Below are positions 44,701-54,154 of a DNA stretch of 64,000 nt, in pieces. The position numbers were made by a program, and so were the translations under genes. The notes beneath the pieces are model-generated. The model saw only the letters and a program-made list of their open reading frames with translations. It did no database searches and was not told the DNA's origin. The DNA is from Corbicula japonica (taxonomy: Eukaryota > Mollusca > Bivalvia > Venerida > Cyrenidae): contig JAZAYU010000061.1 of the NCBI GenBank assembly GCA_038501625.1, positions 2,716,303 to 2,780,302 on the forward strand. Direction: 5' to 3'. Within the stretch, counting starts at the first letter, position 1; every line of letters starts with the position of its first letter.

Positions 44701-45614
44701 CGACATGAAACATTTACCAGTTGGTGCATTCATTCACGAAGTAGGTAATATGTATTATGAGATTAAGATAAAACTCATCCGTATATTTTGCATGAATAAA
44801 GGAATTGCCTTCCCACACATTTCATGTATCATTCCAATATTTGCTTGTAATGACTACATTTTAATGTTTCGTTGTATTTCGTTCTCTTTAAGTGCATTTA
44901 CGATAGCAACCGTTGAATTCGTAGTCGCTCAGTTAATATATAATTCATGTGCGATCATATATTGCTTAGGCTAACTACTTTAGAATAACAATTATTTTAT
45001 GTACGTGTTCATAACAAAAACATCGGATCTCGTTTTTCAGTTCAGCTCACGGGCGTGTTGGAACGTACATAGCGTTGGATATACTGACGGAAGAATGTGA
45101 GACTGAAGGACATGTTGATATTTTTGGCTGTGTAAAGTATTTATGGGAGCAAAAAGAGAATATAATAGAAACTGCTGTAAGTAACCTGGTTTTATATGAT
45201 ACTTTTAGTAGTTTTTTATTGACTGAAAATAAGAAATATGGTTTAATAGTATATTGGTAGTTGTTTTTTTTCAACATGGTAAAGTAGATTTTTGACACAA
45301 AGCTTAAATATTTCTATATTTAATGATCTTTTTTTCCTCGAACACCTTGTTAAAAGTTTCAACTTTAAACTAGCGCGATAAGGCGTAAACATTATATAAC
45401 TCGATATAACTCGTTTTTTTCCGAAATACACATATCCAAGTAAACCCATATGCAACTGTCATGTTTTTTTCAGGAGCAATGCCAGTTTCTGCATATTGCT
45501 CTTGTTCAATCGATGACGAAATACACCCGACTCTCTGACATCTCACAGAGACAGCTGTGTCTTTACGAAGTTTGCCAGGACGACTCAAACACTTATTTAA
45601 CCCCAGTGTGTTAA
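29206..45614 (+). CDS. Receptor-type tyrosine phosphatase with MEGF-like ectodomain, about 700 aa
   Basis: Exons: 29206-29254, 30338-30994, 32078-32192, 32696-32766, 33051-33244, 34166-34228, 36805-36945, 38233-38305, 39979-40040, 40428-40464, 40808-40905, 42573-about 42698, 43644-43783, 45041-45176, 45474-45614. Phases agree at every junction except exon 12/13, where no good donor is seen. The protein has a signal peptide, about 220 residues of cysteine-rich EGF-like repeats, one membrane helix (about 248-270), a juxtamembrane region and one phosphatase domain (about 405-680). It should sit in the plasma membrane and remove phosphate from tyrosine. The P-loop is H-C-S-S-A-H-G-R-V-G: Cys608 and Arg614 remain, as does W-P-D (577-579), but the usual S-A-G-x-G-R-[ST]-G is changed. 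The second domain common in receptor phosphatases is absent. Activity may be reduced or lost. Confidence 0.82.
29395..29660 (-). mobile_element. Penelope-like element 3' tail, antisense
   Basis: It begins 'gtgaaatatgcatataagga', then 'ggggtttccgccttggaacg', 'gtttaaaccaggatctaggg' and 'acacttgcccattacagg'. It lies in intron 1 of the phosphatase gene. The 63-codon frame here is a product of the repeat. Confidence 0.75.
30338..30994 (+). CDS. RPTP exon 2: cysteine-rich EGF-like ectodomain
   Basis: One 657-base exon carries the whole ectodomain. It opens E-C-C-E-S-G-Y-Y and then runs through about eight cysteine-rich modules of the EGF/SREC type, with repeated C-x2-C, Y-x-G-x2-C and C-N-D-R-N-G-x-C spacing. 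Sequons N-E-T, N-C-T and N-G-T are present. From C-M-K-G-Y-F onward it aligns module by module with the exon at 55270-55972. It probably binds an extracellular ligand or particle, as MEGF10/SREC-type receptors do. Confidence 0.88.
31370..31880. repeat. Dispersed repeat B, long copy
   Basis: It shares a long series of phrases with 45670-46215 ('cagataaat', 'ggtccccaataaaaatag', 'tggtgaatgc', 'ttttagct', 'cagtaatacgaccgtaatta'). It lies in intron 2 of the phosphatase gene. Shorter pieces of the family are near 29880-29945, 33755-33850, 43555-43640, 59600-59790 and 63090-63175. Superfamily unknown. Confidence 0.65.
32078..32192 (+). CDS. RPTP exon 3: transmembrane helix
   Basis: After a short linker (D-H-E-S-N-F-S) it encodes V-F-V-G-L-F-V-G-L-V-A-I-V-S-I-A-V-L-G-T, then C-I-L-R-K-N-K. 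The phases match exons 2 and 4. Confidence 0.85.
32696..33244 (+). CDS. RPTP exons 4 and 5: cytoplasmic juxtamembrane region
   Basis: Exon 4 (32696-32766) is basic (V-D-R-R-N-R-R-H-E). Exon 5 (33051-33244) is polar and includes Q-Y-D-Y-I-G-N-K and H-S-Y. A tyrosine-containing linker of this kind is usual between the membrane and the phosphatase domain. Acceptors and donors are good and the phases agree. Confidence 0.7.
33615..33755 (+). mobile_element. Penelope-like element 3' tail
   Basis: 'tttgtggtgtctattttg', 'gctgtgtgggcagcctgtga', 'ttcctgatatgcatattttc'. It lies in intron 5 of the phosphatase gene and is followed by a piece of repeat B (33755-33850). Confidence 0.75.
34166..34228 (+). 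CDS. RPTP exon 6: short linker exon
   Basis: 21 codons in phase 0 (N-P-P-K-V-V-K-L-N-L-E ... V-E-P-M-D-D). The donor reads gtccgt, which is weaker than its neighbours. Confidence 0.55.
34525..34748 (+). mobile_element. Penelope-like element 3' tail, well preserved
   Basis: 'gttccaaggcggttacccct', 'gggttctcatttttgttaat', 'tttgtggcgtccattttgaa', 'ctgtgtggggaggctgtgtc', 'tggatgtggccattcctgat'. It ends in gatatgcatatttcacttttt. This copy is close to the family consensus. Confidence 0.85.
35148..35650 (+). mobile_element. Penelope-like element 3' tail with an internal telomere-like block
   Basis: The long family tail (tgctgattcg...cttgcacctgtatg...ctggtttaaaccccc...ggcggaagcc) runs to 'aaggctgtg' at 35539. 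About 75 bases of ttaggg-like sequence then replace the expected tctgctggatgtggcc before a decayed end (cagataggcatgtttcaac). Confidence 0.7.
35539..35613. repeat. Degenerate (TTAGGG)n block
   Basis: It reads ggtaagggttagggttttgg and continues with gttaga, aagggttt, tagggttagggt and gagggttag. This is an interstitial telomere-like sequence in intron 6 of the phosphatase gene. Confidence 0.8.
36020..36465 (+). mobile_element. Penelope-like element with the last codons of its coding region
   Basis: The start, near 'gatcgttatgcttacctctt', translates as D-R-Y-A-Y-L-F, matching the C-terminus of the element. After it come 'cctgttcttgctgatttgac', 'gtctcagtaaggtcattgag' and the 3' tail through 'gttccaaggtggtaactcct'. 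The final gatatgcat block is missing. Confidence 0.75.
36805..36945 (+). CDS. RPTP exon 7: start of the phosphatase module
   Basis: It encodes I-P-S-T-K-I-D-V-D-K-L-A-D-Y-V-T-K-M, then F-M-M-M-F-E. Receptor phosphatases have an I-P-v-x-x-l-x-x-Y-V-x-x-M...F-x-x-E-Y/F segment just before the catalytic domain, which fits. Confidence 0.8.
37235..37925 (-). mobile_element. Penelope-like element 3' tail with C-terminal coding remnant, antisense
   Basis: On the minus strand the part near 37890-37790 translates as D-I-L-Q-R-S-A-G-L-V-I-N-P-S-T-V-D, then Y-L-F-G-C-T-T-V-A-G-V-stop. This matches the conserved end of Penelope-type proteins in marine invertebrates. The rest is the 3' tail shared by all copies and ends at about 37240. 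It lies in intron 7 of the phosphatase gene. Confidence 0.8.
38233..38305 (+). CDS. RPTP exon 8
   Basis: 24 codons (Q-L-N-H-E-F-D-L...T-A-G-Q-T-V-N-Q) plus one base; good acceptor and gtaagt donor. It corresponds to the E-F-x-x-L...G-x-T region before the phosphotyrosine loop. Confidence 0.7.
38743..38797. repeat. (CAT)n microsatellite
   Basis: About 18 triplets with one cgt. The poly-aspartate frame on the minus strand is this repeat. Confidence 0.95.
39979..40464 (+). CDS. RPTP exons 9 and 10: degenerate phosphotyrosine loop and substrate-recognition strand
   Basis: Exon 9 (39979-40040) joins exon 8 to read V-N-Q-Y-D-E-V-P-Y, where active enzymes have K-N-R-Y...P-Y. It then gives N-I-D-V-C-F-I-D in place of Y-I-N-A-x-F/Y-I-D. 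Exon 10 (40428-40464) gives G-Y-N-K-K-K-T-Y-I-A-S-E-G, a close match to G-Y-x-x-x-x-x-Y-I-A-x-Q-G-P. Phases agree. This half of the domain is shorter and more divergent than usual. Confidence 0.78.
40808..40905 (+). CDS. RPTP exon 11: D/E-F-W-x-M-x-W segment
   Basis: It encodes N-D-E-F-W-R-M-I-W-N-E-K, then V-K-I-V-M-L-I-N. The D-F-W-x-M-[VI]-W-x2-K...I-V-M-L-x-N block is a hallmark of the tyrosine phosphatase fold. It is bounded by an acceptor ctaaaag and a donor gtatta. Confidence 0.88.
41731..42535. mobile_element. Fold-back element 2, arms about 395 bp
   Basis: The arms start ataagtatcatgcatgagtg and end in its complement. They are nearly identical along their whole length, with a spacer of only about 17 bases (gaattccaggtaatgca region). 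It fills intron 11 of the phosphatase gene and ends 37 bases before exon 12. One arm is repeated at 63502-63798. Confidence 0.95.
42573..42698 (+). CDS. RPTP exon 12: strand region before the WPD loop
   Basis: It encodes T-E-I-K-I-D-V-S-D-D-V-T-I-T-L, then N-E-H-L-F-A-D-Y-A. Receptor phosphatases have g-x-i-x-V-x-x-x-x-x-x-x-L-x-x-E-x-x-x-x-Y-x-x-R-x-x here. The Y-W-P of the preceding segment is absent. The natural end by alignment is after E-I-K, but the bases there are aagttggc, without a good donor. A strong gtaagg lies downstream at about 42750. Confidence 0.7.
42775..43135 (+). mobile_element. Penelope-like element 3' tail with internal tandem expansion
   Basis: The family tail is present ('ggctgtgtgtcgaggctgtg', 'tactggatatggccaatcct'), but its middle part has been multiplied into a 50-bp tandem repeat (next entry). 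It lies in intron 12 of the phosphatase gene. Confidence 0.85.
42780..43029. repeat. 50-bp tandem repeat, about five copies
   Basis: cattttcgtt recurs at 42791, 42841, 42891, 42941 and 42991, exactly 50 bases apart. The unit (ccttgtgttctcattttcg, then ttgtttgtggcgtctatttt) is the middle of the Penelope-like tail. The copies are almost identical, so the expansion is recent. Confidence 0.95.
43644..43783 (+). CDS. RPTP exon 13: WPD loop and catalytic cysteine
   Basis: It encodes K-T-E-T-M-R-L-S-H-F-L-F-T-S-W-P-D-K-Q-V-P-D, the WPD loop with its general acid Asp, and ends L-V-H-C split by the donor. The active-site Cys is therefore the last full codon. The acceptor is weak (catttgaag). Confidence 0.88.
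45041..45176 (+). CDS. RPTP exon 14: altered P-loop
   Basis: Joined to exon 13 it reads H-C-S-S-A-H-G-R-V-G-T-Y-I-A-L-D. The C-x5-R spacing is intact, but A, G, V and T of the usual C-S-A-G-V-G-R-T-G are S, A, H and V. It is followed by V-D-I-F-G-C-V-K-Y-L, the conserved helix after the loop. Good acceptor (gtttttcag) and gtaagt donor. Confidence 0.88.
45474..45614 (+). CDS. RPTP exon 15: end of the phosphatase domain and stop
   Basis: It starts E-Q-C-Q-F-L-H-I-A-L, matching the E-Q-Y-x-F-[LC]-H/Y-x-A-[LV] helix that closes a tyrosine phosphatase domain. About 36 residues later comes TAA. An AATAAA lies at about 45703. No second phosphatase domain follows before the next gene. Confidence 0.82.
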   Translation, partial: EQCQFLHIALVQSMTKYTRLSDISQRQLCLYEVCQDDSNTYLTPVC

Positions 45615-45669
45615 CGCTGATGTTGCATTCCTGAATTAACAAACAATTTAAAAAGATAAAAAAAATGAA

Positions 45670-46215
45670 AACTTGAAAGCCACCAATTACCATGATTACG
45701 ACAAATAAATTATAAAATATTGCAGACTCGGTTTGATTTAGCCTGTTCATGGGCAGTAATGGAAATACATATTATTATCAATGTCGTCTTGCCCCCCTAA
45801 CTGAGCGCAACTCAATATTTACACTAATAATGCATAATTTCGACCCATCCCAAATTTTCCCAAGTTTAAAATGGAACCTTCAATGCGGTATTTTCAGATA
45901 AATGCAATTCAATATTCAACGGCGCATGGTCCCCAGGTAAAATAGTTGGCTGGTGAATGCCTAATTTTAGCTGCACAACAAACAGGGTTTAACAGATATT
46001 TATATTTTCGATAAACCAAACAGATTTTTTAAAATGTATTTTATGCTTATTTTCATAACATGTTTCAATGTCCTACGAAATCGTTTATGTTTCATTTTTA
46101 AAAACAAATCTCTATTTGAATGTTACGTTACTTATTTATTTGTGTACGTTTATGAATGAGAGTACGTCTTTTTGCAGCAGAATTTTATTGATAAAACCGT
46201 AATCAATCTACATGT
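45670..46215. repeat. Dispersed repeat B, long copy
   Basis: Matches 31370-31880 over several hundred bases. It begins about 55 bases after the phosphatase stop codon, so the 3' UTR and possible polyadenylation signal lie in it. Confidence 0.65.
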
Positions 46216-47342
46216 ATCTATGATATAGCTGTAAAGGATTTTACCAAAGTGTTAAAATTGAAGCTCGACTGCTAGATCCGTTATAGTATACTGAACAGGG
46301 CAATCAATAACTTATTAAATAACCGGACATGGCGACCTTTTTTAAGCACGTGCATGGGAATTTACACAGCAAAAGAAAGGCGTGTTATGGTTAGTTGATG
46401 ATTTGTGAACATTCATGGTGAAAATATAATTTTACTACGTTCATACACGCATGCGGTTGAACAATCAGAACGGCCTCATACATGTAATAACATCCCTTGG
46501 TTTGACAGCTAGAAGTACCTTTTATTAGTACAGTAAAACATGAAAAGCATGTATTATTATACAGTTTCAATTGAAAAGGCTGTACCTTTCCCTTTAACGA
46601 TTATCTAATTTAATTTAGTCAATAACTGCCATCATGAAATACGTGAAAACGGAACCTATGAATAAACAGGTTGGTTAGAATAATACAGCATTACTAATCA
46701 TTCTCATTTTATAAAACAAAACAACGTTTTATAAGTGTCCACTGTCATGTTAAAATCCTGTTCAGTGTGTACAAAGCGCAATGTTTCAATTTTCTGTCTT
46801 TGCTCACTCTACAACAGGACCAGTTCTGACTAACTCAGCTATCATAATAAAATGTTTAAACATCGTCGTTGATTCATTTTATTTACCAGACATTATATCA
46901 AATCCAACCAGTGAGTCCCTAAATTCCTATCTCTGCCCATCCTGGAACATCGATTGAACGTAAACTATAATTTTCGGAATATATTTACAACATATTCCAA
47001 AAGCAACAGTATATGCTCTAACACAAAGTTTTGTCACTGCCCCAAGGTGTGGGAGCGAAATATAAGCCTTTTAATAGGGACTCGCTGACTGGATAAACAT
47101 TAAACCCCTCATAAACACCATCCTGAAATAAAGACTACATGTACCTCAATAATAAGGCCACTATTTTAAAGTACTTTCTTCTAATAGTTTTATTGTATTT
47201 TCTAAAAACGAGGACAGGGTGGTAATAAAAATGTTTCTGTTATACAATGAAATGCTGGTGTCAGTTATTTTGAATATTTTTTTTAATGGATAGAGCATAA
47301 GACTCAGCATGTTCTCATTTGCACCAGTTATTACAAAACAAG
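46216..47342. other. Spacer without a supported gene
   Basis: No exon, RNA gene or repeat family was recognised. Confidence 0.4.
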
Positions 47343-48043
47343 TTTTAAGGCATCGCCACACTCCTCCCAATCCTATTCATCGATAAAATAAAAATCATCA
47401 AATCTAAGTAATGACAAAATGCCATTCAATGAAACTTTGCACAAATGAAGGTTACTAATGTATCTTTATTTTGCATACAGTAAGACAAAATAGAAAAGTA
47501 AAGAAACAAAGCTAGACCTAAAAATTCCTTGAATTCTATTTACATAAATTCACAAAAACTAGGCGATGCAGAACATAACTTTAAATTCCCTCGTGAGCGC
47601 AATGATACTGACAAGAAAATGTTGTGTACTTTGTAAAAAACGTTCAACTATTACAAGAGAAATCAGTGATTGTCATCAGTTTACGCGACCAGGAAATTGA
47701 AGGTCAAACACACTTTTACTAATATCTCGTAAAGTTTACATAAGTAAATCATGAGGACACAATAAATTGTTGTCAGTATCATATTACTCATGTGGGAATT
47801 TAAAATGATGTTTTGTGTTCTTTAGTTTTTGTGAATTTATGTAAATAGAAGTTGAGGGAATTTTTAGATCTCGCTATTTTTCTTTACTTTTCTTATATGT
47901 CTTACCATCTGTAAAATAAAGATACATTAATAACATACACTTGTGCAAAGTTTTATTTAACAGCATTTTGCCGTTATTGAGATTTTGATAATTTTCTTTT
48001 TATCGATGAATAGAATTGGGAGGAGTGTGGCAGGCCCTTAAAA
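47343..48043. mobile_element. Fold-back element 3
   Basis: The left arm ttttaaggcatcgccacact...cctcccaa is the inverse of the right arm ttgggaggagtgtggcagg...ccttaaaa. The similarity continues inward through 'ttcatcgataaaa' and 'tatttacataaattcacaaa' for about 300 bases per arm. It has no frame and belongs to the same family as 54155-55197. Confidence 0.88.
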
Positions 48044-48309
48044 CCGGACAGCTTTTGCACGACATGTATTAACATCGATTTGGGACGGAATTCTATATTT
48101 TGGGACCTTTAGAAATTAAATTATGGATTCTAGGGTCCTTGATAATTTTAATATTACAAGTAACGATATAACCAACAGCTTTTTAGCAATATCTTGACAT
48201 CGAATAATTTCAAGATTGTGTTGTACTGTAATTTTATTTCAATAAAACAGTGTGTTTCTATTTCGTTTCTTGTATTTATTACAAACAATTGCAATGTTAT
48301 AAGCTTCCT

Positions 48310-48625
48310 ATGTTTTATTTGTGTGTGTGCTTTTGCATGAAACACTGTTTAGTTGATCGGTGGGTTAGATCTAATTCTTCAAGACAACTTGTACTTGTAG
48401 GTGTATGAGAACCTGTTGATTCAGGTGTGTGGTTGGTGCACCTTACATTTTGGTTTATAGCCACATTGGTAAATTATTTAGCCATTGACCGTTCCAAGGC
48501 GGTAACTTAGTTAATTGGTTTGGTGTCTATTTTGAATTTTTCTTCTTCGCTTTTTGGCTGTTAAGGTATCTTTCGTCTTCTGGATGTGACCCTTTCTTAA
48601 TATGCATATTTCCCTTTTTTCCTGA
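48310..48625 (+). mobile_element. Penelope-like element 3' tail
   Basis: 'tgtgtgcttttgcatgaaac', 'gacaacttgtacttg', 'gttccaaggcggtaac', 'ttcttaatatgcatatttcc'. 5' truncated and partly deleted. Confidence 0.7.
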
Positions 48626-48849
48626 AACATTGGTTGATAAATAACTTGTTGCAGTAGTGATTTCAAACTTTATCTGTATTTGTGAATTAAATCTGAGTAT
48701 AAAACATATCAGCAACAAGGATTCATAATTAGTACCAATTGGACTGCCTATAACATAACTATCATCAAATTCAACATAACTATTATCCAGTAAAAAAGTG
48801 AGCGACCCGATTAGGTCTAGGCAAGTCCTAAAATACCTCAAGAACCACA

Positions 48850-49608
48850 TGTGCTTATATTTGCATGCTCAGTTTATTCTAATTCATGTTCTTAATACCA
48901 AGCACATACTCAAACAAAAGAAAAACCGTTTGCATGAAAACTCTGAAATTCATGGACAATATACCAGAACAACTCACACCTGAAATATGTATATGCTGGT
49001 CTACAATCGTTAGTGACAATTCGTCAAAATAATTTAGTGTTTTCAAGAAAATTTTACTTCCTGGTCTGTTTTCGGTTTGAAGGGCAAGACATTTGATGTA
49101 ATTCCCCCTGGCAGACCAATGAATGGAAAGAAATATAGTGTCTTGAGGCTGTATATACGTTTGGATGTTCAAGTGGTTTGAAAAAATGCTTTATTTACAC
49201 AGAACAGACACACACAAAGAGGAAATACCGTTTGCACAAGAACTCTGGAATTGCTGTTTAAAACATCTAGAAAAATGATACAGATATCGCGTAAACACTT
49301 ATTTGCAATATTTTGCGATCATCTATCAAATTAAGGTCAGAAAATTTAAGTCGTACATCAAACTGTTTTGCCCTTCAAACCGAAAGTAGACCCGGAAGTA
49401 AATTTTTCTTGAATTTCTTGAAAACTTTAACATTATTTTGAAGAATAAGCTCTATTGATTAGACCAGCATATCCATATTTCAGGTGTGAGTTGTTCTGGT
49501 ATATTATCCATGAATTTCAGTTCTCATGCAAACGGGTTTTCTTTTTTTTTGGTATGTGCTTGGTAATAAGAACATTAATTAAACTGAACGGAGCTTGCAA
49601 ACATAAGT
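48850..49608. mobile_element. Fold-back element 5
   Basis: The left arm (gtgcttatatttgcatgctc ... taccaagcacatac ... cttcaaaccg inverse) is the imperfect inverse of the right arm (ttgcccttcaaaccgaaag ... gtatgtgcttggtaataag ... gcaaacataagtac). Arms are about 250 bases with a middle of about 240. No coding frame. Confidence 0.8.
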
Positions 49609-51880
49609 ACATCCTCAGATAAATACATGTCTTCACTAAAATCTAGATGGTAATGAGTATTTTCCCCAAAATTCAATTTTTGAATTTTAACCAGTTCGCC
49701 ATTTGCAATGTTTATGAAACCTTAAATCAACAAAGAATCTTGATGTACTGTTTTGTGTCGGTTAACGTATACTTTATATAAACAAGCACTAAACAATTAG
49801 CGAAAAATATAATTTCTGCAGGCTTTAAAGTAACAGTAATGGCTGTTTCACATCTTCGGAACAGGTGCCATTGTCTATTTTATAATGATCTGTTGTTTCA
49901 ACTTCTATACACTGTGCATTTTTACAAATCTAATATTTTAATCTTCTTTCGCATTTTCAATCACAGAGTTACTTTAATTATAAGTCACAGTCCGAGATAA
50001 AATTGACTGGTTTCCCAGCCATTTGAATAACAACTAGGTATAAAATCCGGTTTGTGATATATATATCGGCCATCAGGATATTGGTGAATTGCTTAGCACT
50101 TTGATGGATTTACAATTAGTTACGAATGTGAATTACTATTTCTTGATGTTGAGTAATCATCAGATGATTAAAATAGTTTTGAAAGAGGTATTTTGGAATG
50201 ATTTACAAAGGTAAGATGTTCTTAACGTTTTAGTTTGGTTTTCCATATTATATTATTTATATCAGCTTAAACCGCATATAATAATCTAAAATACGATTTT
50301 GATATATCGATTAAGTTTAGCGCCTTTTTTAAGGTTTTGTTTGATATCTCTTTTTCACAACATTGTTATTTTTCTCTATTTTACACGTTTCGTCATTAAG
50401 TCTTTTTCAAGATCATACACAGAAAATTTCTACATCTGTCTCATTCTTGTACAGCACAGTCATACTGTCTTTTTCATTTAATACAAACTCACTAAAGTCA
50501 GGTTTAAACTTTTGTTAGATCTGAAGGCGACCAACAAATACCGTATTAGCTCAAGTGGGTTTCCATGAGAATTAATTTTAGAAACAGTTTACATGATTCA
50601 TGATTCAAAACGCTATTGGTAAAGGGCGGAAAATTATCTGAAGATTTCATTTTACAGGTGGAAGAATCATACCTTGGTTCCCCACCTCCTCTGGTGACAT
50701 CTACATCCCCTTTCCGTGGGCAAAAATTAATCCAGACAGAAAAAAATATCATGCAGTTCCTTTTAATCATACTAAATCATGAAAAAATGTTCGTGGCTAT
50801 TTTATTACACTGGAGTAAAAGATAGGTGATCGAAGAAATTTGAAGTGGTCTTGCACATTGTTTGCTTGTCGGTGGTTGTCATGCTGAGCATGATGCTTAT
50901 ATTGACCTAGTTTTTTTTAAATCGCTGTTATGAAACGTGAGGAATTGTTAAGGCTAAGTCAAAAAGCACTACTCAGTCTAGCGCGATGGACTGTATAATG
51001 AAAACTTGTGGGAGATTTTCTTTAAAGTTAACTTTTTGTTGAAGCAAGATAATATTCTGATGAAATGTATATATATTTTGGTGCGAGAATATTGATTAAA
51101 AACAAATTGAGAATATTTGCAAAAGCAACATTTTTTCTAATGAGGCTTCTTGTCGAACTTGGCTATAAGAGATACCACTTTTGAGTTGTTAATGCACGCC
51201 ACAACCCTTTGTTAATTATCAAATATTTTTTCCACTAACCGTGTTCGAGCCAAACAAGGTTTTATTTTATGTCAGGTTTTTTTTGTGTGAAATCCTTTAG
51301 GTGTGCAGACTTTCATCTTAATTGTTTGCTCTATTGAGAAACGATTAAATTAACTTTTATTTTACATGTTTAACACGCAGACGACCTTTTTACATCTTTC
51401 TAGGCTGGGTAAGTTGTTATGAGGCAAGAAAATTGTGTGTGTGCTAATGTGTGCGCTACTAGTGCGCCCATGAGTATATGTGATCATGTGATCAAGAGGT
51501 AAATGAACTTTGATTCAAATGATTGACATTTTTCATCTGAAAACTGTTTCTAGTATGTAATGTTTCTCGATCAGTGACCTAATTTTCAATGAGACCTGTT
51601 AGAAACGGAGATATTTGAAATGAGGAGACAAGAACATGTCTGAGTATGCTTTTGACCTTAGAAAGTGTACACATAACGTACTCTTGAAACATATGTTATT
51701 GTCAAAGAATGTATAAAAATGTACGAAAGTTAATTAAAACGGGGTCATACCAAAATTCAAATATGAAGTAAATACATTTTTCTTCATCAATTATTTGTGA
51801 TACGCTATCGATTAACTTCAATTTGCGCTTCATATAAATGAAAAGAATTCTTCAGATTTTATCTTTAAATGATATTTCCT
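49609..51880. other. Spacer without a supported gene
   Basis: No gene recognised. Short frames near 50.6-50.8 kb overlap on both strands and look like shadows of a repeat. Confidence 0.4.
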
Positions 51881-51884
51881 CTAC

Positions 51885-53490
51885 TAGGAAGCGAACACGT
51901 ACCGTCACGGCGACAGCGCCTAGAATATAATTCCGATATTTCTACAGAGCTAGCCGGGACAACCGCAAAAAAGGTTGGTCGGATAACATTGATTAACGTT
52001 ATCATTACTACATGACACGGTAACGGATTATTTTACTGATTACGGTACTGACTAGTGATTGGCCGACAATCGGCGACAGTCGGCGATATCGGCCCGACGA
52101 GCCAAAAACATCGATCGGCGACGTAGAGCGGGCAGTTTCGATTAATCGATTTATTTTTTGATATTTCGTGAATTTGTGAATTTTCGTTATTTTGGGAATA
52201 TTTTTTTCCAAAGAAAGTAATTTATTTGATGAAATGTAATCTGCGATCATATGCAATAATGTGTGGTTCTAAAGTGGTCTACTTATAAGGTCTGTAATAA
52301 ACGGGTACCATGTTCTACGGTATTACCCAAGGGAACCCGATTAGGTCTGTAATAGTCTTGATTTTGGGCCGCAAAAAATCCGCAGATTAGACACTAATTG
52401 TTTAAACATGGCCGACGTTTGTAAGAAAAAAAACGAGGAAGACGCAATAAAATTAACGATTATCCGTGAAAATGCAACCATTCGTGCTGCTCGAGTCTAT
52501 AATTCCACGCGTTACAGCCCCACCATGCTACGACCTGTAAAGCTGACGTCATTTTCAAAATCATTATTCCTTCCGGCATGATAATTGAAAGTGTATTCAA
52601 TTTCGGACATATTTTATGGATTTTAGTAGACTGAAATGTGTTTCTTATTCTGTGCTAATGGATGTTAACCATGGCTGACTAGAATTCCCGACTGAATGCC
52701 AGCGTCTAGGCCATGTCGGTTTCAAAGAAAAAAACACAAACTAAAATGGCTTTGTTGCTGGTGTTACATTTCAACTGACTGAAGTGAAGAGTGAAGTAAA
52801 AAAGTAAAATGAAGACTATACTTTTGTGTATTTTTCAACGAGGAAATACAGAAACTAGCTTTTTTTCAAAAAAAGTTAGCTGGAAAAAGTTTTGGATTTT
52901 GCACATTGGAATGGGAGCCTACGACACTTAAACTTCAGCTGTTCAAGGATGGCAGGTTTGACTGTTCCCAACAGGTTAGTAATACTGTCTTTTGATAACA
53001 GGTGATATTGGACTCTGCCTATATAGTCTGAAAAGGCTCAGCATAGCCTTACCTTTCCTACCACCATATTGTTCTTGACCAATATCACCTGTTTTAAAAA
53101 GACAGTAACCTGTTATTCTTTATATAATGAAAGATAAACATTAAAAAAGATAATATAGACATAGACAGCTGCTGTATTGTAATGCTAGTCTAAGTGTATC
53201 ATGCGTGAAATGTATATAATTTCTTAAATGTCCGATAATTGCCGATTAGTCGATTAATTAGTTGGTTGAAAGTTCCGATTAATCGATGTTGAAAATTCAA
53301 GCCGATTGCCCATCACTAGTACTGACTATATGTACGGAGAGACTTTTTGCGGTCACATTGCACAAATAGCACTTCGGCGAATTTCAAATAAAATTGTCTC
53401 TACTTGAAAGCGAACCCGTGTCTTGACGGTGACAGCACCAAACCATGCAATTTCGACAACGCTAGCAACAGAGCTAGCCTGGACAACCCG
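51885..53490. mobile_element. tRNA-like (SINE-like) repeat interrupted by a hAT element
   Basis: The flanks 51885-52052 and 53319-53490 together match 6755-6965 in inverse orientation. They contain gagctagccgggacaacc (inverse A-box-like) and, in inverse, cgggttcgctttc (B-box-like). A second short tRNA-like part at 53400-53490 suggests two overlapping copies. Confidence 0.55.
52053..53318. mobile_element. Non-autonomous hAT-type element, 1266 bp
   Basis: The ends are tagtgattggccgacaatcg and, inverted from the right, tagtgatgggcaatcggc, typical of hAT termini. The 8-bp direct repeat gtactgac flanks it at 52045-52052 and 53319-53326, the target size of hAT elements. No transposase frame is seen. 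An inner hairpin at 52970-53114 has arms of about 40 bases (aacaggttagtaatactgtc and inverse). Confidence 0.9.
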
Positions 53491-53499
53491 TCACGTCGA

Positions 53500-54150
53500 T
53501 GTTGTCAAATGACAACAACGTTCATTTCTAAATCATCGTAATGTGGACAGTGAAGTCTCACGAAGTTATAATGCAATAGCAGCACCATTGTTGGCTGTTT
53601 GCTTCAGCTATAAAAAGTAAGAGTGCTGAAGTAAAGATTTTGTGCTGCAAAGAAATTTAACTGTCTTATTACACTCGCTTGATGAAAATACAAGTTCTCT
53701 TTAGTAGCGTTTTTTTTCAGGCATATAATTACTGTTAAGGTGATGTAACTTTCAGATTATATTATATTTATCAATCGTATCTAGAATTCAGACTTGTTAA
53801 TTGCGGATTTATCTTTATATTTGTATTATTATTTATATACCTCCAGACTCACAAACATTCTTATTTGATATCAAAATAACCTTTTTGGTTTCAACTTTTC
53901 TGAAAAAAAAATCCACGCTAGAAGCAAAACGGAGCGTTAAGATGATAAAAGGTGACTAGTGGTTTGTGACACCATGCGAAAACACATGGAAAATGGGCCC
54001 TAATGCCTATATGACCTGTGAGGACCCAGATCGGACTGCGCATTTTATTTGAATGTAAACTATATACGTTTAAATGGAAAATAATACTTAAATTTCATTT
54101 GGCAAACAGAATATCTTTTTCTATATAATGAATCAAATTAAAGCTGATGA
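53500..54150. other. Spacer without a supported gene
   Basis: AT-rich DNA. Nothing recognised. Confidence 0.4.
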
Positions 54151-54154
54151 ATTG

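Noticed and set aside
45370..45750. 126-codon minus-strand frame
   Set aside because: It lies antisense over the last phosphatase exon and repeat B; it is a shadow of these.
45614..54000. A second phosphatase domain after the first
   Set aside because: I looked for further W-P-D or H-C-x5-R exons on the plus strand and found none before the next gene.
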